A stretch of DNA of 64,000 bases from Streptococcus mitis (GCF_001281025.1 NZ_CP012646.1:1269001-1333000); one strand, 5' to 3'. Positions 37,190 to 45,691 are shown, counted from the first letter of the stretch. Program-made: numbers and translations. Notes: generated by a model not told the origin, from the sequence alone.

Positions 37190-37798
37190 TTGGACGAACA
37201 AATTTTTTTGATGGGTGGGAATCCCCCAATAAAGAAACATAGCATTGTTGATAAAATTGTATTATCAAGCAAGATTGAAAGAATTGTTATTTTTACAGTT
37301 TTTCGAGATAATTGGCAACCCTATATGAAAAAGTACACGGAAGTTTTCCAAAGTCAATTTCCTCATCTAAACACTGATTACTTACTTTTGGACACTGAGC
37401 AGATTAATTTTGATAGCTATCTAGATGCTGATCTAATTATTATAGGTGGTGGAAATACGGAAAAATATTTAGCTACTTATGTCAATCAGGAGTTCAAAAA
37501 TTATATCGATCATATGCTTAATAAAGGGGCAAAAGTTATAGGATTTTCTGCAGGAGCCCTATTATTAGGAGAAAAAGTCTATGTCTCACCTAATGATAAT
37601 TCAGATCATCAGATAAAGATAAAAAATGGATTAGGATTCTTTAGTCAGTTTTTAATTAGTGTCCATTATGATTCATGGAATGATAAAGCAAATAAGGATA
37701 GAGCTGAAGAACTCGTTAATGTTCCCATAATTCCACTAAATGATCATTCATGTCTTGTATTAGATAAACTTGGAAACATTATTGAGAAAATTGACTAG
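37190..37798 (+). CDS. Peptidase S51 (dipeptidase E-like) family protein
   Basis: A 202-residue protein with a class I glutamine-amidotransferase-like fold of the S51 type. IIIGGGNTEK precedes the nucleophile Ser120 in IGFSAGALLLG, and the His region is VHYDSW. Family members cleave Asp-X dipeptides or related isopeptides; the actual substrate is uncertain. The only suitable start is a TTG at 37190 with a weak ribosome site; an ATG at 37211 would remove part of the first strand. Stand-alone cargo gene. Confidence 0.78.
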   Translation: MDEQIFLMGGNPPIKKHSIVDKIVLSSKIERIVIFTVFRDNWQPYMKKYTEVFQSQFPHLNTDYLLLDTEQINFDSYLDADLIIIGGGNTEKYLATYVNQEFKNYIDHMLNKGAKVIGFSAGALLLGEKVYVSPNDNSDHQIKIKNGLGFFSQFLISVHYDSWNDKANKDRAEELVNVPIIPLNDHSCLVLDKLGNIIEKID

Positions 37799-37854
37799 TT
37801 TTAATCATGCGAATCTGAATCTACGAAACTAAAGTATTGACGAAATGAATAATG

Positions 37855-37882
37855 AAAAGCCTTGATTGTAAGGCTTTTTTGT
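37855..37882 (+). terminator. Terminator after the S51 peptidase gene
   Basis: AAAAGCCTT and AAGGCTTTT across GATTGT, followed by TT; nearly identical to the terminator at 32144. Confidence 0.85.
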
Positions 37883-37975
37883 GTTTTTATGATAGAATAT
37901 AGGTAGTTATAATCGAGAGCAACTAAGAAGCAGTAAAAATATTATTCATAAAATAATCAAGATAAGGAAGATAAA

Positions 37976-38713
37976 ATGACAGAAATTGACAAAAAGAATT
38001 TAAAAAATTATCTTTATTGTACTTTTGGAATTACTTATATAGCTTGGGTGCTTCTTGCCATATTTACTCAATCTCATATTTTGGGATTAGAAACATTTAT
38101 AGGGAGAATGTTACATATAGTAGGTGCACTTGGTCCAGCTATTGCAAGTGGCTTTTATTTGAAAAGGAATAATATAAAATTTAAACATTTTGTATTTAAT
38201 AAAAGAAAAAATAGTAGTATTTATTTCATTATTCATTTGTTAGCAATTTTGATACTATTCTCTGTATCTTCCTTAGAATTAAACGGAGTATCAATTTATC
38301 TGATGCCACTATTCTTTATACAATTAATTTTTTTTGGTGGTGGACATGAAGAATTAGGATGGAGAGGTATATTACAACCGTTACTTGATAAAAAATATAC
38401 TTATTGGCAATCTAATTTGATTGTAGGATCAATTTGGGGGATTTGGCATCTGCCTTTATGGTTTATAGTTGGAGAGAGTCATCAAGGATTTCCTTTTATT
38501 TTATTTTTTATATATACATTATTTTTAAGTTTTGTTTTAGGGCTTCTTTACCGTCAAACGAAATCTGTGGGGTACTGTCTATTATTTCATGCGTTCGCAA
38601 ATTTGTTAAATCTCTATTTTGTGTTAAAAATTAATGTTATTTTTATCATCATTTTTATTGGTTATTTGATTTATACAATATTGGCTAGTAATAGAATTAG
38701 TAAGGAAAAGTAA
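37976..38713 (+). CDS. CPBP-family intramembrane metalloprotease
   Basis: A 245-residue membrane protein with about seven hydrophobic segments. The CPBP (Abi) motifs are present: EELGWR (Glu125, Glu126, Arg130), WGIWHLPLW (His158) and FHAFANLLN (His205). Members are related to Rce1 proteases and are often found beside bacteriocin loci, where some provide self-immunity. No bacteriocin gene is visible here. AAGGAAG lies before the ATG. Very A+T-rich, cargo of the second accessory block. Confidence 0.88.
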   Translation: MTEIDKKNLKNYLYCTFGITYIAWVLLAIFTQSHILGLETFIGRMLHIVGALGPAIASGFYLKRNNIKFKHFVFNKRKNSSIYFIIHLLAILILFSVSSLELNGVSIYLMPLFFIQLIFFGGGHEELGWRGILQPLLDKKYTYWQSNLIVGSIWGIWHLPLWFIVGESHQGFPFILFFIYTLFLSFVLGLLYRQTKSVGYCLLFHAFANLLNLYFVLKINVIFIIIFIGYLIYTILASNRISKEK

Positions 38714-39003
38714 TTTTAACTTTAGATTAGTATATCCATTATTGAAAGTAACGATTTGCTAATTAGATGATCTATGTTAGAGAATTATCTATTATAATTT
38801 AAAGTGGAGTGATGAATATCGTTTCTTTTGGAACTGGCGAAAATCTTTCCGTTCCACAGTATCATTTTAAAATGATTTTTACTGCCTTTCGTTTATTAGT
38901 ATAAAAGAAGAATATTACCATATGTTGAGGCGGTATCACTGCTTATTCAAACTGATTAAACAAGGATGTAGCTAGTGAAAGTCCTACAGTAAGGAGTTTA
39001 AAC
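38714..39003. other. Intergenic stretch with the third rlmCD tail
   Basis: This 290-bp gap holds a palindrome ATCATTTT-AAAATGAT (about 38863-38878) followed by TTTT (possible terminator), an A+T-rich segment (38886-38921) alignable with the one before attachment copy 2, and the partial attachment copy 38922-38944. Nothing else is recognised. Confidence 0.6.
38922..38944 (+). repeat. Attachment-site copy 3 (partial rlmCD tail)
   Basis: ATGTTGAGGC and GTATCACTGCTT flank a single A-to-G change relative to the rlmCD end. The frame continues LLIQTD and stops, an alternative RlmCD C-terminus. It bounds the second accessory block (36474-38921). Confidence 0.82.
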
Positions 39004-39810
39004 ATGAAATTCCATGAATTTGGTGATAAGAATTTGCCTCCTATTTTACTGATACATGGTGGTGGCAGTTCTTGGTGGAATTATCTTCGTCAAGCACGAA
39101 TCTTAAAAGAAGAATACCGTATTATTCTACCCACTTTGAATGGCCACGGCGAGGAATATCAACTTGATTATGTTTCTACTGAAGATTCTGCATTGGAGAT
39201 TCTAGACTATATCAAAGCAAACTGTGGTGGGAAATTGTTTGCAATCGGTGGTGTTTCACTTGGTGGTCAAATTGCCATGGAGCTTTTGTCTTTAGACAGT
39301 GAAATTGCTAAGAAGGCCATCATAGACGGAAGCCTCTGTATTCCTCAACCAATGTTATCTAAAATCAGCATCTTTCTAGTGTCTCTATTTGGTAAACTGA
39401 TGTTCAATAAATTCTCTTGCAAACTTCAGTTAAGCATGATGAACAAACTCTATCCTAAACTCGTTTATCCAGAAGAAATAAAAGCTTATTATTTGGAGGA
39501 TCTGTCAAGGACGCCTGTCAAAACATTGGTAACCATTTACAAAACCTATATGGGGCATTACAAGCTGAAAGATATGATTTCTGCTAGCAAAGCTCAAGTT
39601 CTATATATCTATGGTGAAAAAGAATTGAACTGTGTGAAAGAATCAGCGAAATTATTTCATCAGCTACATGCAAATACAATTTTGTATGAGGCAAAGGGCT
39701 ATAACCACGGATATTTATCAGCTTACCTGCCTCATGAGTGGATTGATTTGGTGGTGCCATTTTTAAAGAGTGATTCATTAGAAATGTGTAACGAATCCGA
39801 TATGCCATAA
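39004..39810 (+). CDS. Alpha/beta-hydrolase
   Basis: A 268-residue soluble hydrolase. The oxyanion region is LLIHGGGSSWWNY, the nucleophile elbow is GVSLGGQ (Ser about 96), the acid is probably the Asp or Glu near LYIYGEKELN, and the His is in YNHGYLS. An esterase or lipase-like role is likely, substrate unknown. AAGGAG lies 7 bases before the ATG. Its last codons belong to a block duplicated 944 bp downstream. Confidence 0.83.
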   Translation: MKFHEFGDKNLPPILLIHGGGSSWWNYLRQARILKEEYRIILPTLNGHGEEYQLDYVSTEDSALEILDYIKANCGGKLFAIGGVSLGGQIAMELLSLDSEIAKKAIIDGSLCIPQPMLSKISIFLVSLFGKLMFNKFSCKLQLSMMNKLYPKLVYPEEIKAYYLEDLSRTPVKTLVTIYKTYMGHYKLKDMISASKAQVLYIYGEKELNCVKESAKLFHQLHANTILYEAKGYNHGYLSAYLPHEWIDLVVPFLKSDSLEMCNESDMP

Positions 39811-39967
39811 GGAGGAAACGGATGCTAGGAGCAATAGTTGGAGACATTGTAGACTCTGTTTACGAATGGAACAATATCAAAACGAAGGATTTTTCTTTAT
39901 TTTGTGAGGATTGTTTTTTCACGGATGATGCGGTAAGTCCGAACAGCTGAGTGTGTAAGCTTTGCTG
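39797..39967 (+). repeat. Direct repeat unit 1 (ADP-ribosylglycohydrolase start)
   Basis: This ~170-bp block (hydrolase end, AAGGAGGA ribosome site, 38 codons of a DraG-like protein and the junction sequence) recurs at 40741-40911, offset by exactly 944 bp, with scattered substitutions. Confidence 0.88.
39822..39950 (+). pseudogene. Broken ADP-ribosylglycohydrolase, N-terminal fragment 1
   Basis: A 42-codon frame beginning MLGAIVGDIVDSVYEWNN and reaching FFTDDAV, the start of a DraG/ADP-ribosylglycohydrolase protein with the metal-binding TDD motif. It is then replaced by foreign sequence and stops after SPNS. The GGAGGA ribosome site is intact. The rest of the enzyme, including the second metal-binding motif, is missing. 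The protein would be inactive. Confidence 0.85.
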
Positions 39968-40137
39968 GTCAAAGCGTAAAAATCTTATAACAAAAGAACT
40001 TAAGAAAGTATTGAAAAAAGGCTTTTACCGTAAGAGATATTTTAGTATTATGCCTGAAATTAAAATAAAATAGGCTAAAAGTAGATTTGTGAGTTTTGAA
40101 CATTTTTTCTTAGCATACTTAGGAATGGAGAGATAAG

Positions 40138-40608
40138 ATGATATGGACTAAGGAATATTTTTCTAAAATTGAATTTATTATTCATTGTGGTTGTGAAATT
40201 TTTGGTTATTTTGAGTGTAATTTGATGAACTCTGAACTGTCCTACCAAGAATGTGGGAATACTGGAATGATCGTTTTTGAACATAGTCAGAAACTATCAG
40301 AAAAAGCCTTATCTAAACTCATGAAATATACGCTACTTATTGATTTTGAGAAATATAGAAAGGGAAACAATTCAAATAAGAATGATAAAGTTATTGGTTA
40401 TAGAGATGCATTTTCGATAACTTTCAAGGGCTATAGTCAAGATGGACAAGCTTTATTGATATATAATATGGACTATGTATACAAGGATTGGTACAATAGA
40501 CCCGTTGATATCTTATACAGTTTTATAAGTGATACGTATTTTTCAGATTTTCAAAATAATAGATGTTTTATTGCTCAAGGGCTGATGGCTGGTGTACTTC
40601 CGTTTTAG
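40138..40608 (+). CDS. Hypothetical protein
   Basis: A 156-residue protein of no family I recognise, A+T-rich, soluble, with no signal peptide and no clear motif. The start ATG at 40138 has GGAGAGATA upstream. It sits between the two broken ADP-ribosylglycohydrolase starts and looks like inserted cargo. The flanking stretch 39968-40137 contains no recognised feature. Confidence 0.55.
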   Translation: MIWTKEYFSKIEFIIHCGCEIFGYFECNLMNSELSYQECGNTGMIVFEHSQKLSEKALSKLMKYTLLIDFEKYRKGNNSNKNDKVIGYRDAFSITFKGYSQDGQALLIYNMDYVYKDWYNRPVDILYSFISDTYFSDFQNNRCFIAQGLMAGVLPF

Positions 40609-40740
40609 GTATAATAGGAAGATGTAGTACATAGTGGAATCAAAAAAGTTTTTTAATTGTAATTTGATTAGATGAATACCTATAAATTATACAAAATTCG
40701 ATAATAGATAATTTTAAAACTATAGTTGATGGTCAAATTC

Positions 40741-40911
40741 CCGATATCTTATAAGGAGGAATCTGATGCTAGGAGCAATTATTGGAGATATTGTAGGTTC
40801 TGTTTACGAATGGAACAATATCAAAACTCAGGATTTTCCTTTATTTCTTGAGGATTGTTTTTTCACGGATGATACGGTAATTCCGAACCGTTGAATGTGT
40901 AAGCTTGTTAG
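40741..40911 (+). repeat. Direct repeat unit 2 (ADP-ribosylglycohydrolase start)
   Basis: Second copy of the block at 39797-39967, same length and spacing of elements, ending in junction sequence copy C (40869-40907). No intact hydrolase gene lies upstream here, only what looks like its last codons. Confidence 0.88.
40766..40894 (+). pseudogene. Broken ADP-ribosylglycohydrolase, N-terminal fragment 2
   Basis: A 42-codon frame MLGAIIGDIVGSVYEWNN to FFTDDTV, then IPNR and stop. This copy is closer to a functional sequence (GDIVGS, TDDTV) than fragment 1. The matching C-terminal part is found at 41615-41788, so this was probably the original gene, with its middle (~150 codons) replaced by the SAP-domain gene. 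Confidence 0.87.
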
Positions 40912-40998
40912 TGAAACGTAGCTAATCCTCAAAATAAAGAAACTAAAACTCCATTATTTTGAGATGACAACCTAAACTGTTTTTAAGGAGGTAAAATA

Positions 40999-41616
40999 TT
41001 GATAGATAACAGACCTGAGTTTGACAAAATCAACTCCTTTGATGAGTTTAATAAATACTATTGGTATCGTGATGAACTTTCACAGATATGCAAGTCATTA
41101 GGGCTTGAATATAGAGGTACCAAACAAGAAATCAATCATATTATTGAGCAGTACTTTAAGGGGAATTTGATTGAAAAATCATCAATAAAAAGGAAAAAGA
41201 AACAAGTAGAAGTCCTTACCTTAGATACGCCCTTACTTAAATGTAGATTTTCATTTAACACTTACTTTAGAGAATATTTCTCAACTTTAACAGATGTTTC
41301 ACCCTTTAAATTTACTGCTGATATGGCGACTGCTTGGAGAAAAGTAAAAAGAGAAAATGATTTGAGTTTTACAATCCAAGATATGCTAAAAGTCTATTAT
41401 GGAGATTCAGATTATGCCAAGTATGACCATTCGGTTTGTCAATGGAATCAATTTTTAAAGGATTTCTGTGCAGACGAAAATAGTGGCAACTACTCGAATA
41501 AACTAAAAGTAGCTTCCATTCTTTGGAAAGAAGTTAGAAATTCAAGTAATGAAAAAATTTATTCAAATAATCTTTTGAGTGAATATGCTGGTAAAATAAA
41601 AGAGTATTGTAAGTAG
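40999..41616 (+). CDS. SAP-domain protein (DUF6434-like)
   Basis: A 205-residue soluble protein. The N-terminal third fits a SAP-type helical domain (FNKYYWYRDELSQICKSLGL with KQEINHIIEQYFKG), often nucleic-acid-binding; the basic linker KRKKKQ follows, and the second half (FREYFSTLTDVSPFKFTADMATAWRKVK) resembles DUF6434. Function unknown. The start is a TTG at 40999 with AAGGAGG 7 bases upstream. It occupies the gap in the broken ADP-ribosylglycohydrolase gene, and its stop overlaps the point where that gene resumes. Confidence 0.8.
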   Translation: MIDNRPEFDKINSFDEFNKYYWYRDELSQICKSLGLEYRGTKQEINHIIEQYFKGNLIEKSSIKRKKKQVEVLTLDTPLLKCRFSFNTYFREYFSTLTDVSPFKFTADMATAWRKVKRENDLSFTIQDMLKVYYGDSDYAKYDHSVCQWNQFLKDFCADENSGNYSNKLKVASILWKEVRNSSNEKIYSNNLLSEYAGKIKEYCK

Positions 41617-41788
41617 AAACGCCATCTCACTTGGTGGCGACAGTGATACTCTCGCTGCAATCATTGGCAGCATTGCCGAGGCAGCTTACGGTATTCCTTA
41701 TTGGATAAAAGATAAGGCCTATTCTTACTTGGATGAACCCTTAAAGGATGTAGTTATGCGATGGGAAAATAGAATAAAATTATATTAA
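41615..41788 (+). pseudogene. ADP-ribosylglycohydrolase, C-terminal fragment
   Basis: A 57-codon frame with the DraG-family second metal motif RNAISLGGDSDTLAAI and GSIAEAAYG, then a normal-looking C-terminus. It has no start codon or ribosome site of its own. It is the missing end of the fragment at 40766, separated by the SAP gene. Confidence 0.9.
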
Positions 41789-41901
41789 TCTCCAGTACGT
41801 CATATTTCTCTTTTCTGTATTTTCATTGTATAATAGGATTACATTTACTTGCATACGACGAAATGTAAACATTTCTATTTAAAAATTAAGGAGTATTATT
41901 A

Positions 41902-42783
41902 ATGAAAAAAGCAATGGTAATTATTAACCCTACTTCTGGTGGTGAGAAGGCTTTGGATTACAAAGAAAAGCTGGAAAATAAAGCAAAAGAATGCTTTGAG
42001 CACGTAGAAACCAAAATTACTGAAAAAGCGTTGGATGCAACACATTTTGCTGAAGAAGCTTCACGTGAGCAGTACGATGCAGTGGTTGTTTTTGGTGGAG
42101 ATGGTACTGTTAATGAAGTCATTTCGGGTATTGCTGAGAGAGACTACATTCCTAAGTTAGGGATTATCCCAGGCGGTACGGGTAACCTCATTACGAAACT
42201 GTTGGAAATCAATCAAGACATTGATGGCGCAATTGACGAACTGGATTTCAACTTAACCAACAAGATTGATATCGGTAAAGCAAATGACAATTATTTTGGT
42301 TATATCTTTAGTATCGGTTCACTTCCTGAGGCGATTCATAATGTTGAAATCGAGGATAAGACAAAATTCGGTATTTTAGCCTATGCTGTAAATACCATGA
42401 AGTCTGTCATGACGGATCAGGTCTTTAACATTAAGGTTGAGACAGAAAATGGAAATTATGTTGGTGAAGCGAGCCATGTTTTGGTTCTCTTGACAAATTA
42501 CTTCGCTGATAAGAAAATCTTTGAAGAAAACAAAGACGGTTATGCCAACATTTTGATTCTAAAAGATGCGTCTCTATTCTCCAAATTATCCGTCATTCCT
42601 GATTTACTAAAAGGAGATGTTGTCGGCAATGATAATATTGAGTATATCAGAGCGCGTAATATTAAGATCTCTTCAGATAGTGAATTGGAGTCAGATGTTG
42701 ATGGCGATAAATCGGATAACCTACCTGTAGAAATCAAAGTCCTAGCTCAGCGAGTAGAAGTATTTTCAAAACCGAAAGAGTAG
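41902..42783 (+). CDS. Diacylglycerol kinase family lipid kinase
   Basis: A 293-residue YegS/DgkB-type lipid kinase that phosphorylates diacylglycerol or a related lipid at the membrane. The nucleotide motif VVVFGGDGTVNEVISG and GIIPGGTGNLITK are present, with the N-terminal INPTSGG. Function likely recycling diacylglycerol from lipoteichoic-acid synthesis. A TATAAT lies about 70 bp upstream (41829-41834) and AAGGAG precedes the ATG. It is the first gene that looks like stable chromosome after the accessory region. Confidence 0.92.
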   Translation: MKKAMVIINPTSGGEKALDYKEKLENKAKECFEHVETKITEKALDATHFAEEASREQYDAVVVFGGDGTVNEVISGIAERDYIPKLGIIPGGTGNLITKLLEINQDIDGAIDELDFNLTNKIDIGKANDNYFGYIFSIGSLPEAIHNVEIEDKTKFGILAYAVNTMKSVMTDQVFNIKVETENGNYVGEASHVLVLLTNYFADKKIFEENKDGYANILILKDASLFSKLSVIPDLLKGDVVGNDNIEYIRARNIKISSDSELESDVDGDKSDNLPVEIKVLAQRVEVFSKPKE

Positions 42784-42846
42784 AAGGTAAAAATTAGTTT
42801 ATTATTCACAACGAAATTAAATTCTATACCAACGATTGGAGGAGGA

Positions 42847-43338
42847 ATGAATTCTCTATTTGATGAATTTCGAACAATTTGTTCTCATTTAAACCAAATC
42901 GGAATCACACCGACGCTCATGGGGTCCTTGGGTTTTGAATACCATTCAAATGAAGAATGGAGGCCGTCTGACATTGACATTCATGTGCCTGGTGATCCTA
43001 GAGGTTGGGAAGCACCTGATCATCTCAGAATTTATGAGTGGGACAAGATAATGAAAGTGATGAAACACTTAGGCTATGACTTAATAGATATTCATGAGCA
43101 TGAATTCCAAAAAGATGGTCTGAGTGTTGAGTTCGGAAGTATCGATTCTTTACCTGATTTTGCAGGAGTTTCGGAATCGGATATAGAGCTGATTCATCTC
43201 GAAAACATCACTTTTCGCATTCCAAGTTTGGAACAGTTTTTAAGTATTTACAAGGCTTCTTCCCAAGATTCTTATCGAAATGAGCACAATAACAATAAGG
43301 ATTTTAAAAAAATTGAGTGGCTGGAAAGACATTTGTAA
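42847..43338 (+). CDS. Nucleotidyltransferase-like protein
   Basis: A 163-residue soluble protein. GSLGFEYHS...PSDIDIHV follows the GS-x-DxD pattern of the nucleotidyltransferase fold, like aminoglycoside-nucleotidyltransferase-type minimal domains. Such proteins are sometimes labelled phosphoribosylanthranilate isomerase in streptococcal genomes, which the sequence does not support. GGAGGAGG lies just before the ATG. Substrate unknown. Confidence 0.7.
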   Translation: MNSLFDEFRTICSHLNQIGITPTLMGSLGFEYHSNEEWRPSDIDIHVPGDPRGWEAPDHLRIYEWDKIMKVMKHLGYDLIDIHEHEFQKDGLSVEFGSIDSLPDFAGVSESDIELIHLENITFRIPSLEQFLSIYKASSQDSYRNEHNNNKDFKKIEWLERHL

Positions 43339-43421
43339 ATCATCATTTGGAAAGTAGCAAGTTGTAAGACTGGCTGCTTTTTTATTTATAGAACCAAACC
43401 ACTAGAATCTACGGACAAGCC

Positions 43422-43450
43422 TTGAAAATAAAATACGAAAGTAGTATACT
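43422..43450 (+). promoter_or_regulatory. Neopullulanase promoter
   Basis: TTGAAA (43422-43427), a 17-bp spacer and TATACT (43445-43450). Confidence 0.75.
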
Positions 43451-43462
43451 AGATTAACAATT

Positions 43463-43478
43463 ATGAAAACGTTTGCGT
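43463..43478 (+). promoter_or_regulatory. LacI-type operator (MalR or CcpA site) before neopullulanase
   Basis: ATGAAAACGTTTGCGT lies just after the -10. It has the central ACGTTTGCG shared by maltose-regulator and catabolite-control sites, with two mismatches to the cre consensus. The start point would fall within it, so a bound repressor would block transcription. Confidence 0.6.
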
Positions 43479-43514
43479 TATATACGGATGAAAGTAAACT
43501 AGGAGACAGATACA

Positions 43515-45257
43515 ATGGAATTAACAGCCATTTACCACAGGCCTGAGTCGGAGTTCGCCTATCTTTATAAGGATAAGAAACTTCATATTCGGATTCGAAC
43601 TAAGAAAGGGGACATTGAAAACATCAACTTGCATTATGGTGACCCTTTTATCTTTATGGAGGAGTTTTATCAGGATACAAAAGAAATGGTCAAGATAACT
43701 TCTGATGCCATCTTTGATTATTGGCAAGTTGAAGTGTCCGTTGACTTTGCACGTATCCAGTATCTCTTTGAAGTCACGGATACAGAAGGTCAAAGTATTT
43801 TGTATGGTGATAAAGGTTGTGTGGAAAATTCTCTAGAAAATCTCCATGCTATTGGGAATGGATTTAAGTTGCCCTATCTTCATGAGAATGATGCCTGCAA
43901 GGTTCCTGACTGGGTTTCAAATACGGTATGGTATCAGATATTTCCTGAGAGATTTGCCAATGGAAATGCTCGATTAAACCCAGAAGGGGCATTAGACTGG
44001 GATTCATCTATCACACCTCAGAGTGATGATTTCTTTGGTGGTGATTTACAGGGGATTATTGACCATCTGGATTACTTGCAAGACTTGGGAATTACTGGAC
44101 TTTATCTTTGCCCTATCTTTGAATCTACGAGCAATCATAAGTACAATACGACGGATTACTTTGAAATCGACCATAATTTTGGAGACAAGGAAACCTTTCT
44201 AGAGCTGGTCGAGCAAGCTCATCAGCGTGGCATGAAAATCATGCTGGATGCTGTATTTAACCATATTGGTTCGCAATCGCCTCAATGGCAAGATGTTGTA
44301 AAAAATGGTGAACAGTCTACTTATAAAGATTGGTTCCATATTCAACAATTTCCAGTGACGACTGAAAAGCTAGCCAATAAGAGAGAGTTACCTTATCACG
44401 CTTTTGGTTTCGAGGACTATATGCCTAAGCTAAATACAGCCAATCCAGAGGTCAAGGACTATCTTTTAAAGGTTGCGACTTATTGGATTGAAGAGTTTGG
44501 TATCGATGCTTGGCGTTTGGATGTGGCTAATGAGATTGACCATCAGTTCTGGAGGGATTTTCGGAAGGCAGTTTTAGCTAAAAGGCCTGATCTTTACATC
44601 CTTGGAGAAGTCTGGCATACCTCTCAGCCTTGGTTAAATGGCGATGAGTTTCATGCAGTCATGAATTATCCTTTATCTGATAGTATCAAGGACTATTTCT
44701 TACGAGGTGTTAAAAATACGAACCAGTTTGTAGATGAAATCAATGGCCAATCTATGTATTACAAGCAGCAGATTTCAGAAGTGATGTTTAATCTTCTAGA
44801 TTCGCATGATACAGAACGTATTTTGTGGACGGCCGATGAAGATGTTCAACTGGTTAAATCAGCCCTAACCTTTCTCTTTTTACAAAAAGGAACACCCTGC
44901 ATCTATTACGGAACAGAGCTATCCTTGACTGGCGGTCCAGACCCAGATTGTCGCAGTTGTATGCCTTGGGAACGCGTATCAAGTGATAATGAGATGCTGA
45001 ACTTTATGAAGAAGCTAATCAAGATTCGCAAACATGCCTCAGCAATCATTTCGCATGGCAAGTATAGCCTAAAAGAAATCAAACCAGATCTAATAGCTTT
45101 GGAATGGAAATACCAAGGACATGCCCTCAAAGCAATATTTAACCAATCAACAGAAGATTATATTGTCGAGAAAGAAGCAGTAGTCTTAGCAACCAATTAC
45201 CAAGAATTGGAGAATCAGCTTCTCATCTTTCCAAAAGGATTTGTGATTTTTCATTAA
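43515..45257 (+). CDS. Neopullulanase / maltogenic amylase-type GH13 enzyme
   Basis: A 580-residue cytoplasmic alpha-glucan hydrolase of the cyclomaltodextrinase/neopullulanase group. An N-terminal CBM34-like beta domain (about residues 1-120) precedes the GH13 barrel. The four conserved regions are seen: DAVFNHIG, GIDAWRLDVANE (nucleophile Asp336), LGEVWH (acid Glu365) and LLDSHDTERI (Asp432). No signal peptide. It probably trims imported maltodextrins. Promoter and operator upstream suggest control by maltose or glucose. Confidence 0.92.
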   Translation: MELTAIYHRPESEFAYLYKDKKLHIRIRTKKGDIENINLHYGDPFIFMEEFYQDTKEMVKITSDAIFDYWQVEVSVDFARIQYLFEVTDTEGQSILYGDKGCVENSLENLHAIGNGFKLPYLHENDACKVPDWVSNTVWYQIFPERFANGNARLNPEGALDWDSSITPQSDDFFGGDLQGIIDHLDYLQDLGITGLYLCPIFESTSNHKYNTTDYFEIDHNFGDKETFLELVEQAHQRGMKIMLDAVFNHIGSQSPQWQDVVKNGEQSTYKDWFHIQQFPVTTEKLANKRELPYHAFGFEDYMPKLNTANPEVKDYLLKVATYWIEEFGIDAWRLDVANEIDHQFWRDFRKAVLAKRPDLYILGEVWHTSQPWLNGDEFHAVMNYPLSDSIKDYFLRGVKNTNQFVDEINGQSMYYKQQISEVMFNLLDSHDTERILWTADEDVQLVKSALTFLFLQKGTPCIYYGTELSLTGGPDPDCRSCMPWERVSSDNEMLNFMKKLIKIRKHASAIISHGKYSLKEIKPDLIALEWKYQGHALKAIFNQSTEDYIVEKEAVVLATNYQELENQLLIFPKGFVIFH

Positions 45258-45316
45258 AGATCAATTAAGAGTGACAGGAAAATTGTTGTATAGAGAGCTT
45301 TTTACAAACAGACTAT

Positions 45317-45345
45317 TTGTCGTCTTGCTACAATTGGTATATAAT
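45317..45345 (+). promoter_or_regulatory. Promoter of the 45377 gene
   Basis: TTGTCG (45317-45322), a 17-bp spacer and TATAAT (45340-45345). Confidence 0.7.
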
Positions 45346-45376
45346 TTAACTTAGAGAAAATAGGAGGACTAATCGA

Positions 45377-45688
45377 ATGGAATTAAAAGATTTTACAGAA
45401 AAAGAACAGGAAATGATTAAGAAGGGGCTTACGACGTCTAAAATTAGTGACAAGGAAACTGCTGAGAAGATTCTTGCGCTAGTACCAAAAGACTTGATTA
45501 AGAGAATCCCATTTTTCGTCAGAAAACATGCTACGACACGTACGATCAAACGAATTTCTATTGAACACCCTGAGCTCTACGCAGCAGCTCAAACAAGTGG
45601 TGAAATTCCAGAAAAAGAACGCGAAGAATTGCAGCAAATTATCACGACTATCTTTGAACAAAAGATGAATAAGCATAGTATTAAGTAG
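45377..45688 (+). CDS. Conserved hypothetical protein
   Basis: A 103-residue soluble, strongly charged, mostly helical protein that I do not recognise. An N-terminal KDFTEKEQEMIKKGL and a central FFVRKHATTRTIKRIS are visible; no membrane segment or catalytic motif. It has its own promoter and an AGGAGG site before the ATG. The frameshifted hydrolase begins 3 bp after its stop, so the two were one operon. Confidence 0.7.
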   Translation: MELKDFTEKEQEMIKKGLTTSKISDKETAEKILALVPKDLIKRIPFFVRKHATTRTIKRISIEHPELYAAAQTSGEIPEKEREELQQIITTIFEQKMNKHSIK

Positions 45689-45691
45689 AGA

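Noticed and set aside
42847..43338. Phosphoribosylanthranilate isomerase
   Set aside because: A label sometimes given to this protein, but the sequence has a nucleotidyltransferase-like GS...DID pattern and no TIM-barrel features.
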